From Curtobacterium sp. Leaf261 (GTDB lineage Bacteria > Actinomycetota > Actinomycetes > Actinomycetales > Microbacteriaceae): DNA of 64,000 nucleotides. The stretch covers positions 828,822 through 892,821 of the forward strand of contig NZ_LMMJ01000001.1 in the NCBI RefSeq assembly GCF_001422205.1. The letters are read 5' to 3'. The notes under the pieces were generated by a model. The model searched no databases and was not told where the DNA came from. It worked only from the letters and a program-made list of their open reading frames with translations. A program made the position numbers and the translations under genes. This document shows, piece after piece, positions 41,481 through 51,855 of the stretch (position 1 is the stretch's first letter; every line of letters starts with the position of its first letter).

Positions 41481-43634
41481 ATGGGGCACATGACACCGAC
41501 AGCTCCTCCCTCCGCCGTGGCGCCGACCGACGACCTCCGTGCGGCGGCGACCGAGGCGCTGCATGCGCTCACGGGGCGACCGGACGCGGTCTTCCACGAC
41601 GGGCAGCTCGAGGCGATCAGCGCCCTCGTGGAACACCGGCAGCGCGCGCTCGTCGTGCAGCGGACCGGTTGGGGCAAGTCGGCGGTGTACTTCCTGGCGA
41701 CGCTCCTCCTGCGTCGTCAGGGTGCTGGACCGACCGTGCTGGTGTCACCGCTCCTGGCGCTCATGCGCGACCAGGTCGCCGCCGCCGCACGTGCCGGGGT
41801 CCGTGCCGTCGCGATCAACTCCGCGAACGCACACCAGTGGGACGACATCACCGCCAAGCTGCGGGCGGACGAGATCGACGTGCTCCTCGTCTCCCCGGAG
41901 CGCCTCAACAACCCGAAGTTCCGTGACGAGCAGATGCCGACCCTCATCGCGCGGATGGGGCTGCTCGTGGTGGACGAGGCGCACTGCATCTCCGACTGGG
42001 GGCACGACTTCCGGCCGGACTACCGACGGCTGGCCGAGCTCATCCGCTCGCTGCCGGACGGGGTCCCGGTCCTCGCGACCACCGCGACGGCGAACGCCCG
42101 TGTGGTCGCCGACGTCGAAGAACAGCTGACCGTCACGCCGGAGTCCCCCGTGTTCACGATCCGCGGCTCGCTCGCCCGGGCGTCCCTGCGGCTCGGCGTC
42201 CTCACCCTGCCGGATGCCAGGGCGCGGCTCGGCTGGCTGTTGAACCACCTCGGCGAGCTCCCCGGCAGCGGCATCATCTACACGCTCACGGTCTCCGCGG
42301 CAGAAGACACGGCGCGGCTCCTCCGCGACGCCGGACACGCGGTGCGCGCCTACACCGGTCGCACCGACACCGACGAGCGCGAGCAGCTCGAGCAGCAGCT
42401 CAAGGGCAACGAGCTCAAGGCGCTCGTCGCGACCAGTGCGCTCGGCATGGGGTTCGACAAGCCCGACCTCGGGTTCGTGGTGCACGTCGGGGCGCCGTCC
42501 TCCCCCGTGGCGTACTACCAGCAGATCGGTCGTGCGGGGCGTGCCACGGACAACGCCGACGTGCTGCTGCTCCCCGGGAGGGAGGACCGCGAGATCTGGC
42601 AGTACTTCGCCAACGCCTCGATGCCGTCCGAAGACCGCGCGTCGGCCGTCCTCGGCAACCTGGAGCGAGACCGGGCGTTCTCCACGGTCGCACTCGAGGG
42701 ACTCGTGGACATCAAGCGCTCCACGCTCGAACTGCTGCTCAAGGTGCTCGACGTCGACGGCGCGGTCAAGCGGGTCGCCGGCGGGTGGGTCGCGACCGGG
42801 CAGCCGTGGACCTACGACGCGGAGCGCTACGCACGTGTCGCCGAGGCCCGGCGTGCCGAACAGGACTCGATGATCCGCTACGAGCAGGCGACGACCTGCC
42901 GGATGCAGATGCTCCAGCAGGACCTCGACGACCCGACCGCCGAGCCCTGCGGCCGGTGCGACATCTGCGCTGGCACGTGGTTCCCGTCGGACGTGTCGTC
43001 CGACGCCGCATCCGGGGCGGCAACAGCCCTCGACAAGGTCGGCGTGGAGATTCCTCCGCGCGCGCAGTGGCCGAGTGGCATGGACAAGCTGAGCGTCCCC
43101 GCGAAGGGCAAGATCGGCCCCGCGGAGCAGGTCGGTACCGGACGCGCGGTCGCACGACTCACGGACCTCGGCTGGGGCGGGACCCTCCGGGCGCTCTTCG
43201 CGGCGGATGTGCCGGACGCCCCCGTGCCGGACTCGCTCATGCAGGGGTGCATCCGTGCGCTCCGCGACTGGCCGTGGGAGCAGCGGCCGACCGGTGTCGT
43301 GGCGATGCCGTCACGGTCCCGGCCGCTGCTGGTGGCGTCGATCGCGGCGGAACTCGCCCGGATCGGTCGGCTGGAGCACCTCGGGACCCTCGACCGCGCG
43401 GGCGGGCAGCCCCGCGGAGACGGTGCCACGAACAGCGCGTACCGGCTCGCGGGCCTCTGGGACTCGTTCGTCGTCGGGCCCGAGCTGTCTGAGTCGCTCG
43501 CGAGGACCTCGGGGCCGGTGCTGCTCGTCGATGACCTCGTGGACAGCCGCTGGTCGGTGACGGTCGCAGGGCGGGTGCTCCGGCGTGCCGGGGCCGACTC
43601 GGTGCTGCCGTTCGCCCTCGCCGTCGTCGCCTGA
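41481..43634 (+). CDS. recQ: RecQ-family DNA helicase with C-terminal phosphoribosyltransferase-like domain
   Basis: About 717 residues from ATG 41481 (a second ATG at 41490 is possible). Helicase motifs: QRTGWGKS (motif I), LVSPLLALMRDQV (Ia), VVDEAHCISDWGHDFR (II), ATTATAN (III), GLGMGFDKPDL-type ALGMGFDKPDL (V) and QQIGRAGRA (VI). A RecQ-type zinc site follows (ATTCRMQM to CGRCDICAG). After about residue 560 is an extra domain ending VLLVDDLVDSRWSVTVAGRVL, the PRPP-binding loop of phosphoribosyltransferases. RecQ unwinds DNA in recombinational repair; the fused domain's role is unknown. Monocistronic. Confidence 0.92.
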   Translation: MGHMTPTAPPSAVAPTDDLRAAATEALHALTGRPDAVFHDGQLEAISALVEHRQRALVVQRTGWGKSAVYFLATLLLRRQGAGPTVLVSPLLALMRDQVAAAARAGVRAVAINSANAHQWDDITAKLRADEIDVLLVSPERLNNPKFRDEQMPTLIARMGLLVVDEAHCISDWGHDFRPDYRRLAELIRSLPDGVPVLATTATANARVVADVEEQLTVTPESPVFTIRGSLARASLRLGVLTLPDARARLGWLLNHLGELPGSGIIYTLTVSAAEDTARLLRDAGHAVRAYTGRTDTDEREQLEQQLKGNELKALVATSALGMGFDKPDLGFVVHVGAPSSPVAYYQQIGRAGRATDNADVLLLPGREDREIWQYFANASMPSEDRASAVLGNLERDRAFSTVALEGLVDIKRSTLELLLKVLDVDGAVKRVAGGWVATGQPWTYDAERYARVAEARRAEQDSMIRYEQATTCRMQMLQQDLDDPTAEPCGRCDICAGTWFPSDVSSDAASGAATALDKVGVEIPPRAQWPSGMDKLSVPAKGKIGPAEQVGTGRAVARLTDLGWGGTLRALFAADVPDAPVPDSLMQGCIRALRDWPWEQRPTGVVAMPSRSRPLLVASIAAELARIGRLEHLGTLDRAGGQPRGDGATNSAYRLAGLWDSFVVGPELSESLARTSGPVLLVDDLVDSRWSVTVAGRVLRRAGADSVLPFALAVVA

Positions 43635-43669
43635 GCGTCACCGCCTGAGGGCCACCGCCTGAGCGTCGC
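43628..43669. repeat. three 14-bp tandem repeats over the recQ stop
   Basis: CGCCTGAGCGTCAC, CGCCTGAGGGCCAC, CGCCTGAGCGTCGC follow one another. The first unit contains the TGA stop of the helicase gene. A slippage origin is likely and no function is seen. Confidence 0.8.
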
Positions 43670-43695
43670 CGCGCGGAGCCGGCTCGCTCGCGGCG

Positions 43696-44235
43696 TCAGA
43701 CCGTGGAGACGGCTGGGCGGCTCGCACGTGCCCGCATGATGACGAACGGCACCGCCGCCCACAGCATCGAGGCGACGATCGGCGGCGCCCCGCTCTCGAC
43801 CGACAGTGTCTCGATGTCATCGGTGGTCATCGACAGGACCACGGACGTCACCCACACCGCCGTGGACACCGCGGCGACAGCGGTCGTGAAGACGAGGATG
43901 TTCGCCGTCGCACGGGCGTCACGGACGAGCGCGATCGCCAACAGGCTGATCACCGTGCAGACGAGTGTCAGGGCACCGACCTCGACCAGGAAGTCCCCCG
44001 GTGTGCCGAATGCGTCAGGCCCGGATCCCGCGATCGTGCTCCACCGGGTCGCGACGTGTCCCGGAGCCTTCTCGAGCAGACCGATGGCGGCCGACGCCAG
44101 GACCAGGAGCGGCACGCTGACCGCGGCTCCGGCCCACAGTCGCGACGTGTCCGTCGCGATGTCAGGACCGACGGTGTCGTGCGGGCCGCTGCCGGACCGA
44201 GCTCGGGAGCCGTGGGTGGCTTCGGTGGACTGCAT
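43696..44235 (-). CDS. four-helix membrane protein, unknown
   Basis: A 179-residue protein with a polar N-terminus and four helices: LWAGAAVSVPLLVLASAAIG, FLVEVGALTLVCTVISLLAIAL, ILVFTTAVAAVSTAVWVTSVV and VASMLWAAVPFVIM. An extracellular loop after the first helix holds HVATRWSTIAGSGPDAFG, similar to DUF1648-type loops. The family is not certain. It converges with recQ. Confidence 0.7.
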   Translation of the reverse strand: MQSTEATHGSRARSGSGPHDTVGPDIATDTSRLWAGAAVSVPLLVLASAAIGLLEKAPGHVATRWSTIAGSGPDAFGTPGDFLVEVGALTLVCTVISLLAIALVRDARATANILVFTTAVAAVSTAVWVTSVVLSMTTDDIETLSVESGAPPIVASMLWAAVPFVIMRARASRPAVSTV

Positions 44236-44306
44236 CGTCGGACCTCTCTGTCAGGAGCAGGTCCAGCATACTGACATTCGAGTATGCAATGTCAAAACCA
44301 GTACCG

Positions 44307-45014
44307 TCAGTCGTCGGTGGGTGCGAGTTCCGCCCCGGCGATGACCGTCGCGTGCGTGTAGTCGAGGATCACGAGCGAGTGCACCGATGCTGGCAGGATC
44401 TGCGGGGTTCGGAATGTCAGCACCACCGTCGACGCATCGTTCGGCAGGAGACCGACCTCGATCGGATCGCCTCCCGCGACACCGCTCGCGGACCCGCTCC
44501 GCACGACGGACCCGACTCCGTCCGCACCGGTCACGATGTCACTCGCGGCGAGCTGCACTCGGAGATCGGAGTCCGGCTGCGTGGTCACCGTCAGCCCGGT
44601 GACGGTGATCCGGACCGCACGATCGCCGTCGCGGGTGATCCGGACGGTGCCACTCGCCGGGCTCGGCGATCCGTTCGCACCACTCGCGCGCACCATGCCG
44701 ATGATCGACCCCTCGACCGGCAGCGCAGTGCGGTACCAGGCGTCCGAACCGAGCGGCCCCGGTCCCGAGCTCGGCGCGATGCGCGGCTCCGCGGCGGAGG
44801 CCGTTGCCGATGGTGCCTGGGACGACGACACCGGACCGGGCTCGACCGGGTCCCGGGCCGTGCACCCCGCCAACAGCACCGTGCAGGCGAGCGCGAACGC
44901 CAGCATCACGACGCGCACGGGTGCACCAGCGCTCGACGACACCTCGAGCGACGCGATGGACGGAGCTCCGTTGCTCCGTCCTCGCGGCCGCCTCAGATCG
45001 CCGAGTGGCTCCAT
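44307..45014 (-). CDS. lipoprotein with DM13-like domain
   Basis: A 235-residue protein. Lipobox LLAGC puts Cys at about 51 when started at ATG 45014; GTG codons near 44915 would give a shorter signal peptide. The mature C-terminal domain (about residues 90-230) reads RTALPVEGSIIGMVRASG, SGTVRITRDGDRAVRITVTGL, DLRVQLAAS, and ends SVHSLVILDYTHATVIAGAEL, the pattern of the DM13 domain thought to bind redox cofactors in secreted proteins. It lies 18 bases after the der stop, so it may be expressed with that operon. Assignment is by resemblance. Confidence 0.7.
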   Translation of the reverse strand: MEPLGDLRRPRGRSNGAPSIASLEVSSSAGAPVRVVMLAFALACTVLLAGCTARDPVEPGPVSSSQAPSATASAAEPRIAPSSGPGPLGSDAWYRTALPVEGSIIGMVRASGANGSPSPASGTVRITRDGDRAVRITVTGLTVTTQPDSDLRVQLAASDIVTGADGVGSVVRSGSASGVAGGDPIEVGLLPNDASTVVLTFRTPQILPASVHSLVILDYTHATVIAGAELAPTDD

Positions 45015-45032
45015 GCGCGAACCCGAGCCGGA

Positions 45033-46577
45033 TCAGGTGCGCTTCCGGCGCTCCCGGACACGCATGTTCACGGTGATGGGGGTGCCGTCGAAGCCCCAGA
45101 CCTCGCGCAGGCGACGCGTGATGAAGCGACGGTACTGCGGGTCGAGGAACCCGGTCGTGAACAGGACGAACGTCGGCGGACGGCTCGACACCTGCGTCCC
45201 GAACAGGATCCGCGGCTGCTTGCCGCTCCGCACCGGGTGGGGGTGCTCCTGCGTGAGCTCCGCGATGAACGCGTTGACCTTGCCGGTCGGGATGCGGGTG
45301 TCCCACGACTCGAGTGCTGTCTCGAGCGCGGGGACGAGCTTCTCGAGGTGTCGGCCGGTGCGTGCCGAGATGTTGACACGGGGTGCCCACGTCACGTGCG
45401 CGAGGTCCTGCTCGATCTCGCGCTCGAGGTAGCGCCGGCGGTCGTCGTCGAGCAGGTCCCACTTGTTGTAGGCGATGACGAGGGCGCGACCGGACTCCAG
45501 GACCAGGTCGATGATCCGGAGGTCCTGCGTCGAGATCTGCTCGGTGACGTCGAGGATCACGACCGCGACCTCGGCCTTCTCGAGCGCGGCGGTCGTGCGG
45601 AGGGAGGCGTAGAAGTCGGCACCCTGCTGCAGGTGCACGCGCTTCCGGATGCCGGCGGTGTCGACGAAGCGCCAGACCTTGCCGCCGATCTCGACCTGCT
45701 CGTCGACGGGGTCACGCGTCGTGCCGGAGAGCTCGTTGACGACGACGCGCTCCTCCCCGGCGGCCTTGTTCAGGAGTGACGACTTGCCGACGTTCGGACG
45801 ACCGAGGATCGCGACACGACGCGGTCCCCCGATCTCCTGCTTCGCGACGGCCGAGATGTCCGGGAGTGTCTTGATGATGAGGTCGAGGAGGTCCGCGACT
45901 CCGCGGCCGTGCAGCGCCGAGACCGGGTGCGGCTCTCCGAGGCCCAGGTTCCAGAGCTCGTAGACGTCGAGTTCGCGACGCTCGTCGTCAGCCTTGTTCG
46001 CGACGACGATCACGGGCTTGTCGGTCCCGCGGAGCATCTTGACGACGTGCTCGTCGGTTGCGGTCGCGCCGACCGTGGCGTCGACCACGAAGAGCACTGC
46101 GTCGGCGAGGTCGACCGCGACCTCGGCCTGCGCCGCCACGGAGGCGTTGATGCCCTTGGCGTCGGGCTCCCACCCGCCGGTGTCGACGAGGGTGAAGCGC
46201 TTCGCGTTCCACTCGGCCTTGTAGGCCACGCGGTCTCGAGTCACGCCGGGGACGTCCTGCACCACGGCCTCGCGACGGCCGAGGATGCGGTTGACCAGCG
46301 CGGACTTGCCGACGTTCGGGCGTCCGACGATCGCGAGCACCGGGAGCGCCGGTGCGTAGGTGTAGCCGTCGGCACCGATCTCGATCTGGTCGAGGAGCTG
46401 GATGTCCTCGTCGTCGAGGTCGTAGTCCTCGAGGCCGGCGCGGAGCGCGTTCGCACGCTGCTCGGCTGCGGCCTCGTCGATCTCGTCGAGCCGCGCCGCG
46501 AGAGCGCCGTCGTAGTCGGGGAACGTGTCGTCGCCGGCGCCGGGCCGGTCGTCATTGCGCTCGTCGAGTTGAGCCAT
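45033..46577 (-). CDS. der: ribosome-associated GTPase Der (EngA)
   Basis: A 514-residue tandem GTPase needed for 50S subunit assembly. An acidic N-terminal extension of about 75 residues (common in actinobacteria) precedes G-domain 1 with [17 protein letters not shown] and NKADD; G-domain 2 has [24 protein letters not shown]; and the C-terminal KH-like domain ends in the basic RVRERRKRT. All nucleotide-binding residues are kept. The start is eight bases after the cmk stop in the tyrA-cmk-der operon. Confidence 0.97.
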   Translation of the reverse strand: MAQLDERNDDRPGAGDDTFPDYDGALAARLDEIDEAAAEQRANALRAGLEDYDLDDEDIQLLDQIEIGADGYTYAPALPVLAIVGRPNVGKSALVNRILGRREAVVQDVPGVTRDRVAYKAEWNAKRFTLVDTGGWEPDAKGINASVAAQAEVAVDLADAVLFVVDATVGATATDEHVVKMLRGTDKPVIVVANKADDERRELDVYELWNLGLGEPHPVSALHGRGVADLLDLIIKTLPDISAVAKQEIGGPRRVAILGRPNVGKSSLLNKAAGEERVVVNELSGTTRDPVDEQVEIGGKVWRFVDTAGIRKRVHLQQGADFYASLRTTAALEKAEVAVVILDVTEQISTQDLRIIDLVLESGRALVIAYNKWDLLDDDRRRYLEREIEQDLAHVTWAPRVNISARTGRHLEKLVPALETALESWDTRIPTGKVNAFIAELTQEHPHPVRSGKQPRILFGTQVSSRPPTFVLFTTGFLDPQYRRFITRRLREVWGFDGTPITVNMRVRERRKRT

Positions 46578-46585
46578 GGGGTGTC

Positions 46586-47533
46586 CTAGTCAATGGTGGC
46601 CGCGCGGGCCAGGTCGACCACCGCCTGCACGGTCTGGTCGAAGTCGAGATCGGTGGAGTCGACGGTGGTGACACCGTCTGCGGCGTTCATGAAGTCCACG
46701 ACCCTGGAGTCCGCCTGGTCACGACGTGCCAGTGCGCGAGCTGTCTCCTCTGCCGACTGGGTCGTGACCTCTGCCGAACGCCGGGCCATTCTAACCGACT
46801 CGTCCGCCGTCAGGAGGATCCGTACTTCGGCGTCCGGTGCGACGACCGTGGTGATGTCACGGCCCTCGGTGATGATGCCCGGTGCCGACGCCTTCCGCAT
46901 CACGCTCCGGAAGAGCTGCACGAGGCGTTCGCGCACCTCCGGGAGCTTCGCGATGTGCGCCACGGCAGCGGTGACCTCTGGCGTGCGGATCGCCTCCGTG
47001 ACGTCGACGCCACCGACGTGCACGAAGTAGTCGTCGGGGTCCGTCCCGATGGCGTAGTCGAAGGTGTCCCATGCCGCGAGGATCGCGGACGCGTCGTCGA
47101 GGTCGACGTCCGAGCGGAGCACGTGCCACGCGAGTGCCCGGTACGCGGCACCCGTGTCCTGGTAGTCGAAGCCGAGGGCACGTGCAGCGGCCTTCGACAC
47201 GCTCGACTTGCCGCTGCCGGCGGGGCCGTCCACCGCGATCACGAACTTGGCCACGAACGCCCCCGCGCCGAGACCCGCGGGCTGGGGCGCCCTGGTCTCA
47301 CCGGGCTCGCCCGCGTCGCCGTTGTCGTTCCCGCCGAGGACGCCACCGCCGGCACCGGCACCGGCACCGGGCGTCCGGGGCTCGGGCGTCCCGGTCGGAG
47401 CGGGCAACCCGGAGTCCGGCGTGTCCGGTCCCCCGGTCACACCCGAATGGACCACGCCGTTCCATGCCGTGACGACGTGCGCGGTGCTGCCATGCAGATC
47501 AGTGCCGTCGTTCGACCCGGTGCTGTTGTTCAT
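46586..47533 (-). CDS. cmk: cytidylate kinase with atypical N-terminal extension
   Basis: (d)CMP kinase supplying CDP/dCDP. The kinase core is [18 protein letters not shown] (P-loop), [29 protein letters not shown] and [11 protein letters not shown], ending in an RRDQADSR lid region and a final helix. Read from ATG 47533, whose ATGA overlaps the tyrA stop, it has 315 residues with a 93-residue Gly/Pro/Ala-rich leader containing GAGAGAGGG. A GTG at 47254 would give a normal 222-residue kinase, so the real start is uncertain. It sits between tyrA and der in one operon. Confidence 0.93.
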   Translation of the reverse strand: MNNSTGSNDGTDLHGSTAHVVTAWNGVVHSGVTGGPDTPDSGLPAPTGTPEPRTPGAGAGAGGGVLGGNDNGDAGEPGETRAPQPAGLGAGAFVAKFVIAVDGPAGSGKSSVSKAAARALGFDYQDTGAAYRALAWHVLRSDVDLDDASAILAAWDTFDYAIGTDPDDYFVHVGGVDVTEAIRTPEVTAAVAHIAKLPEVRERLVQLFRSVMRKASAPGIITEGRDITTVVAPDAEVRILLTADESVRMARRSAEVTTQSAEETARALARRDQADSRVVDFMNAADGVTTVDSTDLDFDQTVQAVVDLARAATID

Positions 47534-48651
47534 GCCCATGCCGCTGCGATCCTCCATCCGCGCTCCTCGAGTTCGTCGAGGAGTCGCTGTTCGTCCTCCG
47601 GGACCACCGACACCTCGACGATGCCGATGGGAGCCCCCGGCGAGTGCTCGAGGCGGAGGTCCTCGAGGTTCACGCCGATCTGCCCGATCTCCATGAGGAG
47701 CTGTGCGAGCTGTCCGGGGGTGTCGTCGATGAGCACGACGATGTTGCTGAAGCGCTTGCGGGTTCCGTGCTTGCCGGGCAGCCGCGCGACCCCGACGTTG
47801 CCCGATGACATCGCCTCGGCCACGGCGCGCGGCGAACCGCTGGCGACGGGATCGGCGAGCGCATCGATCACGCCGTCGAGTTCGTCGCGGATCGCCTGGA
47901 GCACCGGCCGCACCCGCTCGGCGTTCGCACCGAGGATCTGGACCCAGAGTCCGGGATCGCTCGCCGCGACGCGGGTGACGTCGCGGACGCCGCCCCCGGC
48001 GAGTTCGAGGAACTCCTCCGGGGCGGAGCGGAGGCGTGAGGCCATGAGGGTCGCGACGATCTGCGGCGCATGCGAGACGAGTGCGACCGCCTGGTCGTGA
48101 GAATCGACGTCCATCTCCACGACGCTCGCCCCGACGTCGAGCGCGAGGTCCTCGACCAACGCGGCACCCCGGTACGAGATGTCGGGATGGCCCGCGATCA
48201 CCCACGGACGACCGATGAACAGGTCGGCACGCGCAGCGATCGCCCCGCTGCGTTCCCGGCCGGCCATCGGGTGCGAGCCGATGTACCTGCTGAGATCGGC
48301 GCCGGCGGCGCGGAGCGCCGCGAGCGGCCCCGCCTTGACGCTCGAGACGTCCGTCACGAGGGCTGTCGGGTGGTCGTGGAGCTCGCGCTCCACGACGGTG
48401 GCCGTGACGTCCGGGGGGACAGCGACGACGATCAGGTCGGGAGCGTCGCCCGGAACTGGGCGTCGGCCAGCGCCGTAGTCGACCGCGAGGGCGATGGAGG
48501 CCGGGGACGCGTCGTCGAGCACGACGTCCACCCCCTGCTGCCGGAGCGCGAGCCCGATGGACGCGCCGAGCAGTCCGGTGCCGACCACGCGCACCTGACG
48601 CCCCGCGAGTCGCCGTGCGCCGGCGGGGTCGACCCGCTCCGTGTCCGTCAC
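47530..48651 (-). CDS. tyrA: prephenate dehydrogenase with C-terminal ACT domain
   Basis: A 373-residue enzyme from GTG 48651 (GGGAGCGACC ahead of it). It oxidatively decarboxylates prephenate to 4-hydroxyphenylpyruvate for tyrosine synthesis. Seen: Rossmann [33 protein letters not shown], the catalytic His region [12 protein letters not shown], and [18 protein letters not shown]; the last 80 residues are an ACT-like regulatory domain ([21 protein letters not shown]), so feedback inhibition is likely. It leads the tyrA-cmk-der operon; a REP-like half lies upstream. Confidence 0.95.
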   Translation of the reverse strand: MTDTERVDPAGARRLAGRQVRVVGTGLLGASIGLALRQQGVDVVLDDASPASIALAVDYGAGRRPVPGDAPDLIVVAVPPDVTATVVERELHDHPTALVTDVSSVKAGPLAALRAAGADLSRYIGSHPMAGRERSGAIAARADLFIGRPWVIAGHPDISYRGAALVEDLALDVGASVVEMDVDSHDQAVALVSHAPQIVATLMASRLRSAPEEFLELAGGGVRDVTRVAASDPGLWVQILGANAERVRPVLQAIRDELDGVIDALADPVASGSPRAVAEAMSSGNVGVARLPGKHGTRKRFSNIVVLIDDTPGQLAQLLMEIGQIGVNLEDLRLEHSPGAPIGIVEVSVVPEDEQRLLDELEERGWRIAAAWA

Positions 48652-48744
48652 GGTCGCTCCCCTCGTCGTGGCGGCCACTGCGTCGGCCGCCGTCCACCGA
48701 CCGCTCGTGCGACCGTCGTTCCCACGAGCCTACCGAGGTCGGGC

Positions 48745-48800
48745 GTGCGGTCGGACTGGAGGCACGGTGCCTGTGGACAGATCCGGGACCGTCCCGCAGG
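48745..48800. repeat. REP-like half element
   Basis: The core GGACTGGAGGCACGGTGC occurs in the gap between the pseudouridine synthase stop and the tyrA start, with only a weak partner arm (GGGACCGTCCC). It is a degenerate member of the dispersed family. Confidence 0.6.
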
Positions 48801-48839
48801 TGGTCACCGAGACCACTCCGCGGAACGCCGGTCCGCGGC

Positions 48840-51170
48840 TCAGTCCTCGGCGACGACCTCGGGTGCCTCGTCGACCGCGTCGGACCCGGCGGTCGGCCCG
48901 GGAACGGACGCCCCGTGGTCGCGTGCGATGGTCAGGATCTGTCCGAGCTCGACGGTGGTCATCTCGCGCATCTTCCCGGCGCCGAGCGTCCCGAGCGTGA
49001 TCGGCCCGAACGAACGACGGACGAGTTCCTCGACCGGGTGCCCGATGGCGTCGAACATGCGCCGGACGATCCGGTTGCGTCCGGAGTGCAGGGTGACCTC
49101 GACCATCGACGACCCGCGGGACGTCTCGATGAGCCGGGTCTTGTCCGCGGCGATCCACCCGTCGTCGAGCTCGATCCCCTCCTGCATCTGCTGTACGGCA
49201 GACGGCAGGACGTTGCCCTCGACCTTGGCGATGTAGGTCTTCGAGACGCCGAACGACGGGTGTGCGAGCACGTGGGCGAGCGCACCGTCGTTCGTCATGA
49301 TGAGCAGCCCCGAGGTCTCGGCGTCCAGGCGGCCGACGTTGAAGAGCCGGGCCTCGTACTTGTCGGCGAACTGCGAGAGGTCGGGGCGGCCGTGCTCGTC
49401 GAGCATGCTCGAGACGACGCCCGTCGGCTTGTTGAGGACGATGTACTTCCGCGAGGAGTCCAGCTGCACGGCGACACCGTCGACCGCGATCTCGTCGGCC
49501 TCCGGATCGACCCGGCGTCCGAGCGCATCGGCGACCTCGCCGTTCACGGTCACACGGCCTTCGGCGATGAGGTTCTCCGCGACACGACGGGACGCGATGC
49601 CTGCGGCGGCGATGACCTTCTGGAGTCGTTCGCCGGTGTGGAGCTGCTCCTCCGGCTCGGTCGGACCGTCGCCGTCCGCGACCGCGTCGTTCCACTCGGG
49701 GATGTAGGGACGCTCCGGCGTGCCCTCGACCGGGACGCCGTGCTCGTCGACCTCCCCGGCGGGCAGCGGGGTCACACGAGCCTGGGCGCGGTCCTGGTCG
49801 GCACGCTTCGCCGCCGCGGCCTGCTTGTCGATCGGGTTCTGCGGGCGGAGGTTCCTCGGGCTCGCCGTCCCACCGACGTACCGGCGGCCGTTGTGCCAGA
49901 CCCTCGACTCGCTCCCCTGGTGCTCGTCGCGCCCACCACGGTCGTCGCGCCCACGGTCGTCGCGCCCACGGTACGGAGCACGACGGTCGTCGTCTCGGGG
50001 TGCGCTGCGTCGCTCGTCGTCGCGCCCGCGGTACCCACCTGACGGACGGTCATCGCGCCCCTGGTACCCACCCGGAGCACGGTCATCACGCCCACGCGAC
50101 CCGCCGGCAGGCCGATCGTCGCGGCCGCGGTACCCGCCCGGCGCACGGTCATCGCGACCCTGGTACCCACCGGACGGACGGTCATCGCGGCCGCGGTACC
50201 CACCCGGCGCTCGGTCGTCTTGACCCTGGTACCCACCGGACGGACGGTCGTCTCGCCCACGGGCGCCGCCCGAGGCACGGTCATCACGCCCGCGGTAGCC
50301 ACCGCTCGACCGGTCATCTCGACCCTGGTACCCACCCGGAGCACGATCATCACGCCCACGCGACCCGCCAGCAGGCCGATCGTCGCGGCCGCGGTACCCA
50401 CCGGCCCCACGATCATCACGACCCTGGTACCCACCCGACGGACGCTCGTCACGCCCACGGGAGCCACCGGCCGACCGGTCATCGCGACCCTGGTAGCCAC
50501 CCGGAGCACGGTCATCACGCCCACGCGACCCGCCAGCAGGCCGATCGTCGCGGCCGCGGTACCCGCCGGCTCCACGATCATCACGACCCTGGTACCCACC
50601 CGAAGGACGTTCGTCACGTCCGCGCGACCCGCCCGGCGCACGGTCGTCGCGTCCGCGGTAGCCACCGGTCGACCGGTCATCACGACCCTGGTACCCACCC
50701 GGAGCACGGTCATCACACCCACGCGACCCGCCAGCAGGCCGATCGTCGCGGCCGCGGTACCCACCGGACGCTCGGTCGTCACGACCCTGGTACCCACCGG
50801 ACGGACGCTCATCGCGTCCGCGCGACCCGCCCGAGGCACGGTCGTCACGACCCTGGTACCCACCGGGCGGACGCTCGTCACGTCCGCGTGACCCTCCGGC
50901 AGACCGGTCGTCGCGCCCGCGGTACCCACCCGAGGCGCGGTCGTCGCGACCGGCCCCCGAATCTCGACCCGATCCTCCAGACCGATCAATGCGTCCGGAC
51001 CGATCGTCGCGACCGGACCGATCGTCACGTCCGGGCCGGCCACCGCCGGCCCACCCGCCGGACGTACCGCGGCCCGCACCGCGCCCCTCAGGCGCACCGC
51101 GCCCGTCGGAGCGTCGATCGGAGCGTCGGTCGTCCGAGGGACGCCCCCGCGAAGAGTCATACGGAGCCAT
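48840..51170 (-). CDS. RluB-type 23S rRNA pseudouridine synthase with giant 11-residue-repeat N-terminus
   Basis: A 776-residue protein. The C-terminal 250 residues are an ordinary RsuA/RluB synthase: S4 domain ([22 protein letters not shown]), the catalytic Asp in [16 protein letters not shown], and a [19 protein letters not shown] end. Before it lie about 28 tandem copies of an 11-residue unit GRDDRxxGGY(R/Q) (residues about 74-381), then more Arg/Asp-rich sequence. This low-complexity region is probably disordered and RNA-binding. It overlaps scpB by 14 bases and is last in the pyrG-to-scpB operon. One repeat has Cys for Arg. Confidence 0.93.
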   Translation of the reverse strand: MAPYDSSRGRPSDDRRSDRRSDGRGAPEGRGAGRGTSGGWAGGGRPGRDDRSGRDDRSGRIDRSGGSGRDSGAGRDDRASGGYRGRDDRSAGGSRGRDERPPGGYQGRDDRASGGSRGRDERPSGGYQGRDDRASGGYRGRDDRPAGGSRGCDDRAPGGYQGRDDRSTGGYRGRDDRAPGGSRGRDERPSGGYQGRDDRGAGGYRGRDDRPAGGSRGRDDRAPGGYQGRDDRSAGGSRGRDERPSGGYQGRDDRGAGGYRGRDDRPAGGSRGRDDRAPGGYQGRDDRSSGGYRGRDDRASGGARGRDDRPSGGYQGQDDRAPGGYRGRDDRPSGGYQGRDDRAPGGYRGRDDRPAGGSRGRDDRAPGGYQGRDDRPSGGYRGRDDERRSAPRDDDRRAPYRGRDDRGRDDRGGRDEHQGSESRVWHNGRRYVGGTASPRNLRPQNPIDKQAAAAKRADQDRAQARVTPLPAGEVDEHGVPVEGTPERPYIPEWNDAVADGDGPTEPEEQLHTGERLQKVIAAAGIASRRVAENLIAEGRVTVNGEVADALGRRVDPEADEIAVDGVAVQLDSSRKYIVLNKPTGVVSSMLDEHGRPDLSQFADKYEARLFNVGRLDAETSGLLIMTNDGALAHVLAHPSFGVSKTYIAKVEGNVLPSAVQQMQEGIELDDGWIAADKTRLIETSRGSSMVEVTLHSGRNRIVRRMFDAIGHPVEELVRRSFGPITLGTLGAGKMREMTTVELGQILTIARDHGASVPGPTAGSDAVDEAPEVVAED
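50028..50951 (-). repeat. about 28 tandem 33-bp units inside the pseudouridine synthase gene
   Basis: Each unit encodes GRDDRxxGGY(R/Q) or GGS variants. Higher-order identity is visible, units 11-14 and 16-19 being the same at protein level, which suggests recent block duplication. The array stays in frame throughout. Confidence 0.95.
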
Positions 51171-51855
51171 TGTCGAATCCTTCCGCGCCGTCCTCGAGGA
51201 GCGGCGAGATGAGCGGCAGCTCGTCGAGCGAGTTGATGCCGAGTTGCACGAGGAGCAAGTCCGTCGTCACGTAGTTGATCGCGCCGGTCTCGCTGTCGGT
51301 GAACGACTCCGCGATGAGCCCACGCGCGGTGAGGGTCCTGACGACGCCGTCGACGTTGACGGCCCGGATGGACGCGATCTGCGAGCGCGTCACGGGCTGC
51401 TTGTACGCCACCACCGCGAGCGTCTCGAGCGCCGCCTGCGAGAGCCGTGACGGGTTCTCGGTCTGCACGAACTGGTCGACCACCGCGTCGAGATCGCCGC
51501 GGACGTAGAACCGCCAGCCTCCCCCGACCTCGCGGAGCTCGAAGCCGCGGCGGATCCCGCCGTCCTCGCCGTCGAAGTCCGCGACCAGTCGCTCGACGGC
51601 CTGCCGGACCACCGCCACGGGCGATCCGACCGCCGTCGCGAGTGCGACGAGCGACTGCGGCTCGTCGGCGACCATGAGGATCGCCTCGATCTGCCGGTCG
51701 ACGGCGACACCCGACATCGGCGGATGCGATCCCGGAGGAGGAACGGCAGCGCCGCGCAGCTCCTCGTCGGCGAACCGGGCCTCCGCGATCTCGTCGGATC
51801 CCCCGGGCTCTGCCGACCCTCCGGAGTCGACCGCGCCCGCGGTGTCATCCGTCAT
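51157..51855 (-). CDS. scpB: segregation and condensation protein B
   Basis: A 232-residue winged-helix protein of the SMC-ScpAB complex that organises replicated chromosomes. Start ATG 51855, overlapping scpA by 11 bases. A 50-residue acidic leader precedes the paired winged-helix domains: IEAILMVADEPQSLVALATAV, GFELREVGGGWRFYVRGDLDAVV, LSQAALETLAVVAYKQPVTRSQI and VNVDGVVRTLTARGLI, in the family order. It is complete and in the standard scpA-scpB position. Confidence 0.96.
   Translation of the reverse strand: MTDDTAGAVDSGGSAEPGGSDEIAEARFADEELRGAAVPPPGSHPPMSGVAVDRQIEAILMVADEPQSLVALATAVGSPVAVVRQAVERLVADFDGEDGGIRRGFELREVGGGWRFYVRGDLDAVVDQFVQTENPSRLSQAALETLAVVAYKQPVTRSQIASIRAVNVDGVVRTLTARGLIAESFTDSETGAINYVTTDLLLVQLGINSLDELPLISPLLEDGAEGFDNGSV

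Noticed and set aside
46352..48100. Plus-strand open frame of about 580 residues over der/cmk/tyrA
   Set aside because: Antisense to three well-recognised housekeeping genes; Arg-rich shadow composition.
50000..51274. CRISPR-like look of the 33-bp repeats and the plus-strand open frame over them
   Set aside because: There are no unique spacers; the units are contiguous, in frame and code for an 11-residue repeat joined to a pseudouridine synthase.
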